Origin: Cyanophora paradoxa
Taxonomy: Eukaryota; Glaucocystophyceae; Cyanophorales; Cyanophoraceae
NCBI GenBank assembly: GCA_004431415.1
Contig: QPMI01000307.1
Coordinates: 1 to 59,825 of the forward strand
Direction: 5' to 3'
Length of the DNA: 59,825 nt
The notes beneath the pieces are model-generated. The model saw only the letters and a program-made list of their open reading frames with translations. It was not told the DNA's origin and made no database searches. Shown here in pieces: positions 42,087-52,460 of this stretch. The translations under genes and the position numbers were made by a program. Position 1 is the first letter of the stretch. The number at the start of each line of letters is the position of its first letter.

Positions 42087-44082
42087 TCAGGAAGGGCCGA
42101 CGGCGCCGGCGCCGGTGGCGGTACGGCGCGCGCAGTCGGGGTGGTCCCGGCTGTGGCACTGGGCGCAGATGTGGCGCCCGAAGAAGCAGACGCCGTCGCT
42201 GACGGCGTTCTTGCAGATGCCCTGGTTGAAGCACCAACAGATGGCTGGGCTGACGCCGAAGTAGCGCGGGTCCTCGGTGTGCCAGACGGCGCCACGGTCG
42301 AGGGCATCCTGCACGGCCCGGGACCGCGAGCGGCCGGAGCCGGAGGCGGCCCGAGTGTCGCCGCTGGGCGCGGTGCCGGGCGGGGACGCGAGCGCGGCGA
42401 CCGCCGAGGCCGCGGCGGGGCGCGCCGCGGCGCTGGCGCGCGACGCCCGGCCGCCGCCGGCCGGACGGGCGGCTGCATCGACGGCGGCGGCCGAGGCCAC
42501 GATGCTGCCGGCGTGAAAGGGGAGGGGGCCCCCGAGCCCGAGCCCCCCCTCGGGCAGGCTGCGCGCGAGGAGAGCCATGCTGTGGTGGCCAAGGGCGCGG
42601 TACCGGCCGTCGGCGTCCTCGGCGCAGGCGAGGGCGTCAGCAAGGTGATGCTGCACCCACGGGAAGACCCGCTCCCACGGAAGCGTGCGGGCAAGGACGA
42701 TGATCTCGTACTGCAGCCGGGACAGGGCCTCGAGGCGGCGGCAGCGCTCCTCCGCCGGCAGCATGGTGTCCGTGGAGATCTGGAAGGCGAGGAGCTGAAG
42801 GCACAGGAGGAGGTCGGGGAAGGCGAGCTGCTCGCGCTGTGTGCCGGTGCTGGACGAGGCGGAGTGCGCCTGGAGGACCAGCCGGCCCGAGACGGGGTCG
42901 AGGGACACCGCGATGGCGTCCGCGGCGGAGGACGCGAGGCCCGACTGGGTGGCGGAGGGGGAGAAGACGGGGTCTAGAAAGAGCCTACGGAGCTCGAAAG
43001 GCCCCCCCGCCCGAATCGCCGCTACGAGGCGCTCACCGGCCGGGCCTGTGAAGATGCGCGCGGGAAGGGTGCTGACGCGAGCGCTCCCGTCGGTCGAGGG
43101 GGGCGCAGCGCCGGCACCCCCGAACGCGAAGCCGGCCCCTGCGAGCGCCGCCGGCAGGGCGCGCGCCAGCGCCTGCGACACCGCCTGAGAGATATCGACA
43201 TCGGTCTGCGATGTGGGCGGCGGGTCGGCGGCGGCGCCGTGCACGAAGGGGCGGGACGGTGCGCTCCGCGGGACGAATACAGCACCAGGGACGGCGGCGG
43301 TCGCCGTGGGGACGTGGTGGGACAGGGCCGCGCCGGCGGGGTGCCGGGGGCCGGCAGCGGGGCAGGGGCCTCGAGCGGCAGGTGCGTGACCTGGGCTGGG
43401 GCGGGCCGCTGCGCGTGCTCGAGCAGGCTCTGGTGCTGCGCCAGCACCATGCGCTGCTGGTCGACGGCGCTCACGAGGGCGCTGAGGTCGCGCGTCAGGG
43501 GAGCAACCGCTGCCGCGACCGCTGAGGCGGTCGCCTGCTGCACGCTCGCCGCGAGCTGCTGGGTCAGCATCGGGCCGAGCTGTGACAGATCCACCACGGG
43601 GGCCGGCGATCCGGGGCCGGGCAGGACTGCGAGGGGTCCTGCCGGCGGCGCGCGCGAAGCTCGGGCCTCCGGCATGCGAGGTGCGAGCACGGGGGCGGGC
43701 TGAGGCGGCGCGGATCCGGATGCCGGGGTCGACGGCGCGGCCGCGGAACCCCCGCCCGCGGGTGCGGGGGGGCGGCAGCCGCGTGCGAAGTCTGCTGCAG
43801 CAGCCTCGCTGTCGACGCAGGAGGAGCGGCGGGGCCGCCGGGATGCTGCTGCTCGGCCTGCGCGGAGTGCGAGGCGAGCCCTGGCGCAGGGGCGATCCCG
43901 ACGGGCGGCTGCAGATCTGAGGTCGTCTGCAGCTGCGAGCCCGCATCTCCTACCGCTGTAGCTACCGGTGTAGCTGCTGGCGCCTCCGGTTGGCGCGGGT
44001 CGGGAGGTGCACTCTGGAACCGCGATGGTCCCGCCTCCGAGGCTGCGCGAGTGGCCGTGCGGCCACGGGTCTCGACAACCAT
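42087..44082 (-). CDS. Gag-like ORF1 of element A
   Basis: The start MVVETRGRTATRAASEAGPS lies just past repeat A1. A low-complexity Pro/Ala/Arg region is followed by a helical part (MLTQQLAASVQQATASAVAA, DQQRMVLAQHQSLLEHAQ), a core with FTGPAGERLVAAIRAGGPFE, LLLCLQLLAFQISTD, LEALSRLQYEIIVLARTLPW, and a C-terminal Cys/His cluster WCFNQGICKN...C...HICAQCHSRDHPDC (about 42120-42250), a zinc-finger arrangement as in YR-element Gag proteins. It would package element RNA. A one-base frame change near 43750-43900 splits the N-terminal part. Confidence 0.82.
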
Positions 44083-44107
44083 GTTGCGTACGGCCGGAAC
44101 GCTCTGC

Positions 44108-44231
44108 AGAGCTCGAGGCGCGACGGCGCACTCGGGGTACAACAACTGAAGAGGGGCGGGCAGTCGTGCCTCGGGTACAGCTGCTCTACGTCTACTCGCG
44201 GGTTGACCTAAGTAAACTACTTTACTATCAA
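44108..44231 (-). repeat. repeat A1 of element A
   Basis: The 124-bp 5' terminal repeat of the element, starting TTGATAGTAAAG in element orientation; likely contains its promoter. Confidence 0.93.
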
Positions 44232-44260
44232 GAAGCCTGCCCTCTTTCTACTGCATTTAG

Positions 44261-45803
44261 CTAGGCTCGAGGGGGTCGGAGGACGACTAGCACGGGCCAG
44301 TGGTCGGAGAGGACCTGCCCCTTGAGGACCTCGTACCCCGCCCGCTCCAGGCGCACCAGCGGCCGCCGCGCGCCGCCAGCCTCCGGCAGCGACCGCAGCC
44401 CCAGCGCGTAGTCGACTGCCGCGGGGGCGGGCGGGGGTCAGCGGCAGGAGGGGGCCGCGTGCAGCTGCACTGCGGCATGCGCTGCAGGCGCCGTCGCACG
44501 CACTCCGCTTTCCGCTCCTGTTTTCGGGGGCGACCTGCAGGGAGGCGTCAGATGTAGATGGGCTGGGCCCCTCGGGCTGCGGGGCGCGGGCGGGGCGGCA
44601 CCATCGGGTTGGCCCCGACCTCGAAGGTGTAGGGCTCCTCCCCCCCATGGCCCGCCAGGTCCTCCGCGTCCTGCGGGGGTACGCGTCGCCGGGGGCGAGG
44701 GGAAGGGGCGCGGGAGGGGTGCCGGACCAGGCGCGCGAGCATCGCGTGGTACTCCGGCGAGCCGGCCGCGATCTGCGGCGGGCGTCTGGGAGGCAGGGCG
44801 GGGCGGGCCCGGGGGCGCGGGGCGGGGTCGCTGACGTTCATGTCGCCGAGGAGGAGGACGGCGAGCGGGGGCCCGCGGGGCACGTGCCGCCCCACGAAGG
44901 CCGAGAGCGCCGCCTTCAGCTCCTCCATCTGGAGGAGGCCACTCGGCGGGGCGCGCGGGGGCGCGCGGGAGGGGGAGAGGAGCGGGCCTGGGCCTCGCGG
45001 ACGGCGGCCCTGGAGGAGTTGAGGTGCGTGTTGGCGACGACGAGGTGCGGGGCGCGCGCCCACGAGGCCCCCGCCCCCCGCATGTCCATCAGCGTGAACG
45101 TCGCCCCCTTGCCCCTGCGCCCCCGTCGCCCCGGCCCCACCGGCCCGGGCCGGCCGGGGCGAGGCAGGGTGGTGCGCGGCGCACACGATGCGCTCATCGG
45201 TCTGGACGGCGCGGAAGCGGTGCCAGGAGGAGGCGACGGGGCGCACGCGGCCCTCGCGCCACCCGTGGTAGAGCCCGCCCGAGCCGCGCAGCAGCACGCT
45301 CTCGCAAAAGTCGAAGCAACACGCGAGCGCCCTGCCCCGCCGGCGCCCCGCCTCTCAGGCCCCGGAGGCCGACAGGAAGGGTAGGGCGTGAGCGCTGGCG
45401 CGCACCGCTGGAGGGGGCCGGCGCCCGGGACGAGGCCGAGCCAGCCGGTGAGGAGGCGCCCTCGGGACCGATAGTAGTGCGAGATCGCGTGCGTCTTCGA
45501 GAGCGTCTCCTCCAGGCCCTGCAGCTCCCAGCCGAAAACTTCCTGCGCAAGTTATGAGCGCAGAGGAGGATAGATGGATAGATATCAAGCTCGCCTGCAG
45601 CGTGAAGACGTCGGCCGTCTCAGAGATGAAGCTCCCGATCGCCCGCGCCCGCTCCGACTGCCGCTGGCAGTAGCGGTGCCTGGCCATGGTCGGCGGTTTG
45701 CGTACGCGCGTAAACACTGTCCCGCAGCATAGCACCTGTGCGTGCATAGCATAGGCGGTATCAGGAAGCTGTTCAGCGTGACAATTCGAACATCGTCGGC
45801 CAT
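44261..45803 (-). CDS. EEP-family phosphodiesterase, neutral sphingomyelinase-like
   Basis: An endonuclease/exonuclease/phosphatase-fold hydrolase, closest in layout to neutral sphingomyelinase/ISC1 enzymes. Start MADDVRIVTLNSFLIPP (catalytic Asn). It continues IGSFISETADVFTLQ|EVFGWEL (metal-binding Glu after LQ), ISHYYRSRGRLL, GGLYHGWREGRVRPVASSWH, FTLMDMRGAG, HLVVANTHLNSS (NTHL, about 45018-45055), ELKAALSAFVGRHV, LAVLLLGDMNV (GDxN, about 44835-44870) and VLSDHWPVLVVLRPPRA (SDH catalytic His) at the end. All EEP motifs are present, so the gene looks functional although it lies between two inverted retroelements: element A starts 30 bp past the stop and element B 105 bp before the ATG. Sphingolipid specificity is inferred; another EEP substrate is possible. 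Confidence 0.82.
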
Positions 45804-45908
45804 GCCGCGCGCTGGTGCTTCGAACGATAGAAGATGCTTGATAGCAGGCTGCAATAAAGCTGGTTGCGCGCGTCCTTCGGAGCCCAGGCGGACCACAAAG
45901 CGTGTTTG

Positions 45909-46032
45909 TTGATAGTAAAGTAGTTTACTTAGGTCAACCCGCGAGTAGACGTAGAGCAGCTGTACCCGAGGCACGACTGCCCGCCCCTCTTCAGTTGTTG
46001 TACCCCGAGTGCGCCGTCGCGCCTCGAGCTCT
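45909..46032 (+). repeat. repeat A1 of element B
   Basis: The 124-bp 5' terminal repeat. It faces away from the phosphodiesterase gene, whose ATG is 105 bp to the left on the other strand. Confidence 0.93.
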
Positions 46033-46057
46033 GCAGAGCGTTCCGGCCGTACGCAAC

Positions 46058-48046
46058 ATGGTTGTCGAGACCCGTGGCCGCACGGCCACTCGCGCAGCCT
46101 CGGAGGCGGGACCATCGCGGTTCCAGAGTGCACCTCCCGACCCGCGCCAACCGGAGGCGCCAGCAGCTACACCGGTAGCTACAGCGGTAGGAGATGCGGG
46201 CTCGCAGCTGCAGACGACCTCAGATCTGCAGCCGCCCGTCGGATCGCCCCTGCGCCAGGGCTCGCCTCGCACTCCGCGCAGGCCGAGCAGCAGCATCCCG
46301 GCGGCCCGCCGCTCCTCCTGCGTCGACAGCGAGGCTGCTGCAGCAGACTTCGCACGCGGCTGCCGCCCCCCCGCACCCGCGGGCGGGGTTCCGCGGCCGC
46401 GCCGTCGACCCCGGCATCCGGATCCGCGCCGCCTCAGCCCGCCCCGTGCTCGCACCTCGCATGCCGGAGGCCCGAGCTTCGCGCGCGCCGCCGGCGGGAC
46501 CCCTCGCAGTCCTGCCCGGCCCCGGATCGCCGGCCCCCGTGGTGGATCTGTCACAGCTCGGCCCGATGCTGACCCAGCAGCTCGCGGCGAGCGTGCAGCA
46601 GGCGACCGCCTCAGCGGTCGCGGCAGCGGTTGCTCCCCTGACGCGCGACCTCAGCGCCCTCGTGAGCGCCGTCGACCAGCAGCGCATGGTGCTGGCGCAG
46701 CACCAGAGCCTGCTCGAGCACGCGCAGCGGCCCGCCCAGCCCAGGTCACGCACCTGCCGCTCGAGGCCCCTGCCCCGCTGCCGGCCCCGGCACCCCCGCC
46801 GGCGCGGCCCTGTCCCACCACGTCCCCACGGCGACCGCCGCCGTCCCTGGTGCTGTATTCGTCCCGCGGAGCGCACCGTCCCGCCCCTTCGTGCACGGCG
46901 CCGCCGCCGACCCGCCGCCCACATCGCAGACCGATGTCGATATCTCTCAGGCGGTGTCGCAGGCACTGGCGCGCGCCCTGCCGGCGGCGCTCGCAGGGGC
47001 CGGCTTCGCGTTCGGGGGTGCCGGCGCTGCGCCCCCCTCGACCGACGGGAGCGCTCGCGTCAGCACCCTTCCCGCGCGCATCTTCACAGGCCCGGCCGGT
47101 GAGCGCCTCGTAGCGGCGATTCGGGCGGGGGGCCTTTCGAGCTCCGTAGGCTCTTTCTAGACCCCGTCTTCTCCCCTCCGCCACCCAGTCGGGCCTCGCG
47201 TCCTCCGCCGCGGACGCCATCGCGGTGTCCCTCGACCCCGTCTCGGGCCGGCTGGTCCTCCAGGCGCACTCCGCCTCGTCCAGCACCGGCACACAGCGCG
47301 AGCAGCTCGCCTTCCCCGACCTCCTCCTGTGCCTTCAGCTCCTCGCCTTCCAGATCTCCACGGACACCATGCTGCCGGCGGAGGAGCGCTGCCGCCGCCT
47401 CGAGGCCCTGTCCCGGCTGCAGTACGAGATCATCGTCCTTGCCCGCACGCTTCCGTGGGAGCGGGTCTTCCCGTGGGTGCAGCATCACCTTGCTGACGCC
47501 CTCGCCTGCGCCGAGGACGCCGACGGCCGGTACCGCGCCCTTGGCCACCACAGCATGGCTCTCCTCGCGCGCAGCCTGCCCGAGGGGGGGCTCGGGCTCG
47601 GGGGCCCCCTCCCCTTTCACGCCGGCAGCATCATGGCCTCGGCCGCCGCCGTCGATGCAGCCGCCCGTCCGGCCGGCGGCGGCCGGGCGTCGCGCTCCAG
47701 CGCCGCGGCGCGCCCCGCCGCGGCCTCGGCGGTCGCCGCGCTCGCGTCCCCGCCCGGCACCGCGCCCAGCGGCGACACTCGGGCCGCCTCCGGCTCCGGC
47801 CGCTCGCGGTCCCGGGCCGTGCAGGATGCCCTCGACCGTGGCGCCGTCTGGCACACCGAGGACCCGCGCTACTTCGGCGTCAGCCCAGCCATCTGTTGGT
47901 GCTTCAACCAGGGCATCTGCAAGAACGCCGTCAGCGACGGCGTCTGCTTCTTCGGGCGCCACATCTGTGCCCAGTGCCACAGCCGGGACCACCCCGACTG
48001 CGCGCGCCGTACCGCCACCGGCGCCGGCGCCGTCGGCCCTTCCTGA
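46058..48046 (+). CDS. Gag-like ORF1 of element B, frame-broken
   Basis: Same protein as ORF1 of copy A: N-terminal MVVETRGRTATRAASEAGPS, helical middle, and a C-terminal Cys/His cluster (about 47885-48005) ending GAGAVGPS. Compared with copy A, G/C runs near 46740, 47130 and 47177 are one base shorter or longer, so the frame changes several times. The last intact stretch runs from about 47225 to the stop at 48046. Confidence 0.8.
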
Positions 48047-48275
48047 GCACCCCCCGCAGGCGGCCGCAGTTCCCGCTCCCTGCGGCGCGCCAGACGCGGA
48101 GCATCATAGGAGCCCTCCGGAGGCGGTGGCGCCCCCTCTGGCGGCAGCGGTGCGCCCATCGCCGCCGTCCCCGCCTCCGCCCCTTCGGTCTCGGTCGCGG
48201 CCCTCCCGCGGCTAAGTCCGATCGCCCCCCCCTCGGCATCTTCCCCCCGGGCTTCGCCCGTCCAGGCACCCGGTT

Positions 48276-50387
48276 TTGTACCGGCGTCCGCTGTCCCGGG
48301 CCGTTGCGTCCGGCGGCCTAGCGGACAGGACGTCGTGTCTGTTGTCTCCGAGACCCGCAGTTCGAGTCCGACCGGGTCCACTTCCGCCGCTTCGATTCCG
48401 GAGAGGCGCGCTTCCACGGCGACCGCCGTCGACCCCCCCCACGACCCGCGCTCGATTCCCGCCGGGTCCTCTTTCGCTGCTTCGGCTCCGGAGCGGCCCG
48501 TTTCCACAGCGACCGCCGGCGCCGCCGCCCACGCTCCCGACCCGCGCTCGATTCCCGCCGGGTCCTCTTTCGCCTCTTCGACTCCGGAGCGGCCCACTTC
48601 CGCAGTCGCTGACGCCGCCGCGCCCGCGGGCACGCGCGCCCGCGCGCACACGCGCATCCGCAAGCAACCGCTGGCCCCCCTTTCGACACGACTGTCCCGA
48701 CCTACCCCACGAGTGCTGTCGGCGGCGCCCCGCTCCCGTCGGGACTGGCGCCCACGCCGGTGCACCTCCCCAACCTTCTGGCCGCGCTGGCCGACCATCC
48801 AGACCCACGCTCGCTACCCGCCTGGCCCAGGGCTTCACCCGCGGCTTCCCTCTGCTCTACCGCGGGCCGCCTTACTCGGCGGTCCACAGGCCCCATCCCA
48901 CGGCGCTGGAACATCTCGACGCCGTGCGGGCGGACGTCGCCAAGGAGCGGGCGGCGGGACGCATGGCCGGCCCTTTCCCGCATCCGCCCTTCGCCCCCTT
49001 CGTCGCCTCGCCACTCGGCGCCGTGCCGAAGAAGCGCTCCAACCCACCCAAGTGGCGGCGCATCACAGACCTATCCTATCCCCGGTTTCGCGGCTTCAGC
49101 GTCAACCGCGGCATCGACAATGCTCCCTTCACTACACCTCCCTTCGGTGGCAGACGCGATCGAGCTCATCATCTCCCTGGGCCGGCTCACGCAGCTGGGC
49201 AAGGCCGACGTGCGGGACGCCTTCCGCCTCCTGCCGGTCCGCCCGGAGGACTACTGGCTGCTGGGTGCCGCCCTCCCCTCCGAGGATCCCGCCCGCCCCG
49301 GCGCGTACGACTTCTACTACGACATGGCTCTCCCATTCGGTGGCCGCTCCTCCCCGCGCACGTTCGAGGACCTCGGTCAGGCCCTCGACCACGCCCTCCG
49401 TCGGGGGGGCGTCCTCTTCCTGCGCTACGTCGATGACATCCTCGTGCTCGGGCGCCCCGGCACTGCCGAGTGTGCACGGTCGATGGAGGCCCTCCAGGCC
49501 ATCTGCTCCCACCTGGGCATCCCGCTGGCTGCGGAGAAGCTGGAGGGGCCCGCCTTCCGCCTCGTCTTCCTCGGCATCGAGCTCGACACCGACGCGATGG
49601 AGGCGCGCCTCTCGGCCGGCCGCTACGAGGACCTCGTCTCGCTCCTCGGCAGCTGGGAGGGAAAGCGGCACGCCACCCGGCATGACCTCCAGTCCCTCGC
49701 CGGTCTCCTCACCTCCGCCACCGCCGTCATTCCCCCCGGCCGCTTCTTCCTCCAGCGCGTGCTGAGTCTCATCTCTGCCCTGCGCGAGGACCACCACCGT
49801 GCCACGCTCCACCCCGGCTTCCACGCAGACCTCCGTTGGTGGCGCTTCCTGCTTGCCGAGCGGCACGGCGTCCGCCTCCTCCCCGCCTCAGCCCGCTGGG
49901 CCGACTCGCGGGAGCTACGCCTGGAGACTGATGCCAGCGGCGTGGGCTTTGGCGCCGTCTTTGGCGACGCCTGGCTCTTCGGCGCCTGGGCCGACCACCC
50001 CGACATCCCTGCCAGCATGCCCTGGCGCGAGCTCATGGCGATCGTCATCGCCGCCGCCACGTGGGGCCCCCAGTGGCACCGCCGGCGGATTAACTTCCAC
50101 ACTGACTGCGAGCCGGTTGCCCTTGCCATTGCCAACGGCTACTCCCCCCGCCCCGGCTTCGCCACCCTCCTCCGCACCCTCTATGCCCTTTCCGTCCTCC
50201 ACTCTTTCGAGTTTCGCGCCACGCACATCGCTGGCCTGTCTAACGTCCTGGCCGACCCCCTCTCCCGCCTCCAGATCGAGCAGTTCCGCCGACTGCACCG
50301 GTCAGCGGATTCTTTGCCGACCCCCGCCTGCTGGCCGTCGATCGACCCTTGCCGCCCTCGCCACGCACCTCTACATGTCCGGCTTAG
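48276..50387 (+). CDS. reverse transcriptase-RNase H of element B, frame-broken
   Basis: The RT frame is clean from about 49150 to 50340: QLGKADVRDAFRLLPVRPED, MALPFGGRSSPRTFEDLG, FLRYVDDILVLG (about 49420-49455), LVFLGIELDTDAMEARLSAG, then RNase H LETDASGVGFGAVFGD (about 49921-49970), PWRELMAIVI, NFHTDCEPVALAI, LADPLSRLQIEQF. Breaks relative to copy A lie at about 48804 (one C fewer) and 50346 (one C fewer). The region 48360-48640 has three tandem units of about 90-96 bp encoding a SIPAGSSFAASAPERP-like Pro/Ser repeat. The start codon is uncertain. Confidence 0.85.
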
Positions 50388-51359
50388 CGGCCAGCACCCG
50401 CAGGAGCTACTCGTACCCGCAGCGCGAGTTCATCGAGTTCTGCCTCCAGCGGGGTCTGCACGACAGGCAGGGCTCGGTCCTGCCGGCGTCGGAGGCTACA
50501 CTCTGCTTCTTCGCGGCGCACCTCTTCCGCCGTGGCGGCGTCGCCCCGCCATCCATCCGCACGTACATCACGGCCGTGCAGTCGCTGCACGTCGACTCCG
50601 GCTTCAGCACTTTCTGGGCTCCATGCCGCGCCTCGCCCGGCTCCTCGAGGGCATCGCCCGCGTGGCCGACCCTCGCCCCAAACTCTGCCGCGACCCGATC
50701 ACGCGCGGACAGCTCAGTGACCTCGCCCAGTATGCAGCCGCCCACCCGTCACCTGAGACGCGGCTCCTCTGGGCCGCCTTTTCCACCGCCTTCTTCGGCT
50801 TCTTCCGCTGCAGCGAGGTCTGTGCTGTCCGCCTCCCTGTGCCCGACCCGGCCCGGCTCTTCCAGCGCCGCGACCTCCGCTTCTTCACGGACGAGGGCGA
50901 GAGCTTCGCCCGCCTCCGCCTGAAGAAGTCGAAGACCGATCAGCGAGGCCAGGGCTGTGACGTCGACATTCCCCATGTCGGCGGCCTGGAGTGCGCTCAC
51001 TGCGCCCTCGAGGCCCTCGCCCTCTCCTGGACGGGCCCGCCCGCCCTGACGCCTACATCTTCGCACATGCCGCCACCGGCCAGCCGCTGACCCGTTCGGA
51101 GCTGCATGCCGCCCTCCGCAACTGGCTCCACGCCCTCGGCTACGCAGCCGACCCCCTGCTGCCGCACAGCTTCCGCATCGGCGCCGCCACCGCGGCGTTC
51201 GAGGCCGGCCTCCCTGACTACGCTATCCAGCTCCTCGGCCGCTGGCGGTCCGACGCTTTCCAGCTGTACATCCGTGCGCGCCCCGAGCTCGTCCGCCGCC
51301 AGCGGGGCCTCCTCCTCGCCAGCAGCCACGCGCCCCCAGCCGCAGTGCCCTCCAGCTGA
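50375..51359 (+). CDS. tyrosine recombinase of element B, one-base frame break
   Basis: Same YR as in copy A: MSGLAASTRRSYSYPQREFI at the start, HSFRIGAATAAFEAG (about 51165-51210), GRWRSDAFQLYIR at the end. The run GGGG of copy A is GGG here (50616-50618), which breaks the frame after FSTFW, and a further shift occurs near 51040. As read, it would not make an active recombinase, unless these are consensus errors. Confidence 0.85.
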
Positions 51360-51431
51360 CCTTCATTCATCACACACCTCTCTCCATGGGTGCCAGCGCG
51401 CGGCGCCCACTTCGCAGCCGCCGCCCGCCTC

Positions 51432-51722
51432 GGCGCCTTGGTCCTGCCTCTCCCCTGCTTCGCGTACCCTAGGCCAGACTGCCGTACCCAGGACAGGTGT
51501 TGCGAACTAGCCCTAGTTCACGTACCCCTCTGCCTGCTACGGACTCTAGCCCAGTTTCACGCTCAGGATTTTCACAGGCCCGAGGCAGTCCCCTTCTTGG
51601 CACCCATTTCGAGTTGTGTATGCATATACTAGATTAGCATATGACCATGCTAGCGACGCAGAGCTCACAGCACTGCGGGGAGTGTACCCCTCTATTGCTA
51701 AGAGTAAACTCGCTAGGGTTGA
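51432..51722 (+). repeat. repeat B1 of element B
   Basis: A 291-bp repeat past the YR ORF, identical in length to B2 (51871-52161). Confidence 0.93.
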
Positions 51723-51844
51723 TTGATAGTAAAGTAGTTTACTTAGGTCAACCCGCGAGTAGACGTAGAGCAGCTGTACCCGAGGCACGACTGCCCGCCC
51801 TCTTCAGTTGTTGTACCCGAGTGCGCCGTCGCGCCTCGAGCTCT
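51723..51844 (+). repeat. repeat A2 of element B
   Basis: A 122-bp copy of A1, two bases shorter owing to one-base losses in two C runs. Confidence 0.93.
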
Positions 51845-51870
51845 CCCACCCGACCCTACCCTATGTATAC

Positions 51871-52161
51871 GGCGCCTTGGTCCTGCCTCTCCCCTGCTTC
51901 GCGTACCCTAGGCCAGACTGCCGTACCCAGGACAGGTGTTGCGAACTAGCCCTAGTTCACGTACCCCTCTGCCTGCTACGGACTCTAGCCCAGTTTCACG
52001 CTCAGGATTTTCACAGGCCCGAGGCAGTCCCCTTCTTGGCACCCATTTCGAGTTGTGTATGCATATACTAGATTAGCATATGACCATGCTAGCGACGCAG
52101 AGCTCACAGCACTGCGGGGAGTGTACCCCTCTATTGCTAAGAGTAAACTCGCTAGGGTTGA
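51871..52161 (+). repeat. terminal repeat B2 of element B
   Basis: The 291-bp 3' end of the element, ending CTAGGGTTGA next to host sequence GACGTGGG. Confidence 0.93.
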
Positions 52162-52460
52162 GACGTGGGTGTGTCGACAGCGATACCCCCCGAAGACTCG
52201 TCTCACTTCGACGGCACTCCGCAGCCTTCCGACGGCTTACACAAAGCTGCCGCATCTCTCCGAGCCGGTTTTGCACGCTTCAGAGCTCTAGGCGGGCGGC
52301 TGGATTTGAACTTCAGCGCGCCGCCGCTCGGAGAGGATGGCGCTCTCGCGGGCGCACTGACGCCTGCAGCCTCACATTGCGTAGTAAGAATCGATCTGTA
52401 GTCTCGGAGCGCGTGCAGCTGTCGCCATTGCGGCATAGCTAAGGCGTGAGCCGTGCAGAA
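52162..52460 (+). other. spacer with a short possible coding fragment
   Basis: Between element B and the coiled-coil gene, the plus strand at 52189-52401 reads SSHFDGTPQPSDGLHKAAAS then ALGGRLDLNFSAPPLGEDG and stops after VVRIDL. It has no good ATG. It could be the last exon of a gene cut off by element B or chance coding; no family recognised. Confidence 0.3.

Larger units (their letters stand above)
37969..44231 (-). mobile_element. tyrosine-recombinase retrotransposon, Ngaro/PAT-like, copy A
   Basis: A full-length 6263-bp element in minus orientation. In its own 5'-3' direction: repeat A1, Gag-like ORF, RT-RNase H ORF, tyrosine recombinase ORF, then B1, A2, a 26-bp linker and B2. This split direct repeat order is the hallmark of Ngaro/PAT-type YR retrotransposons, as opposed to LTR elements (integrase, flanking LTRs) or DIRS1 (inverted repeats plus internal complementary region). 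Its ends are TTGATAG...GGGTTGA. It begins 30 bp past the stop of the EEP phosphodiesterase gene and ends about 110 bp from the peptidase ATG. The YR ORF is intact; the RT part has one-base frame breaks. Copy B (45909-52161) is almost identical but inverted. Confidence 0.92.
45909..52161 (+). mobile_element. tyrosine-recombinase retrotransposon, Ngaro/PAT-like, copy B
   Basis: A 6253-bp element with the same order as copy A but in plus orientation: A1, Gag, RT-RNase H, YR, B1, A2, linker (51845-51870), B2. It is 10 bp shorter than copy A. Differences seen are mainly single-base length changes in C or G runs plus scattered substitutions, indicating recent activity or assembly indels. The two elements are inverted relative to each other with 1677 bp of host DNA between. 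Confidence 0.92.

Noticed and set aside
48300-48385. tRNA-like sequence (GGCCTAGCGGACAGGAC ... TTCGAGTCC) in the retroelements
   Set aside because: The D-arm-like and T-arm-like words are present, but acceptor and anticodon stems do not pair, and the T-arm part is just the first unit of a coding tandem repeat.
37969-52161. The two inverted elements as one huge DIRS1-type element or as LTR retrotransposons
   Set aside because: Each half is complete by itself with split direct repeats and a YR; there is no integrase, no simple flanking LTR pair and no internal complementary region.
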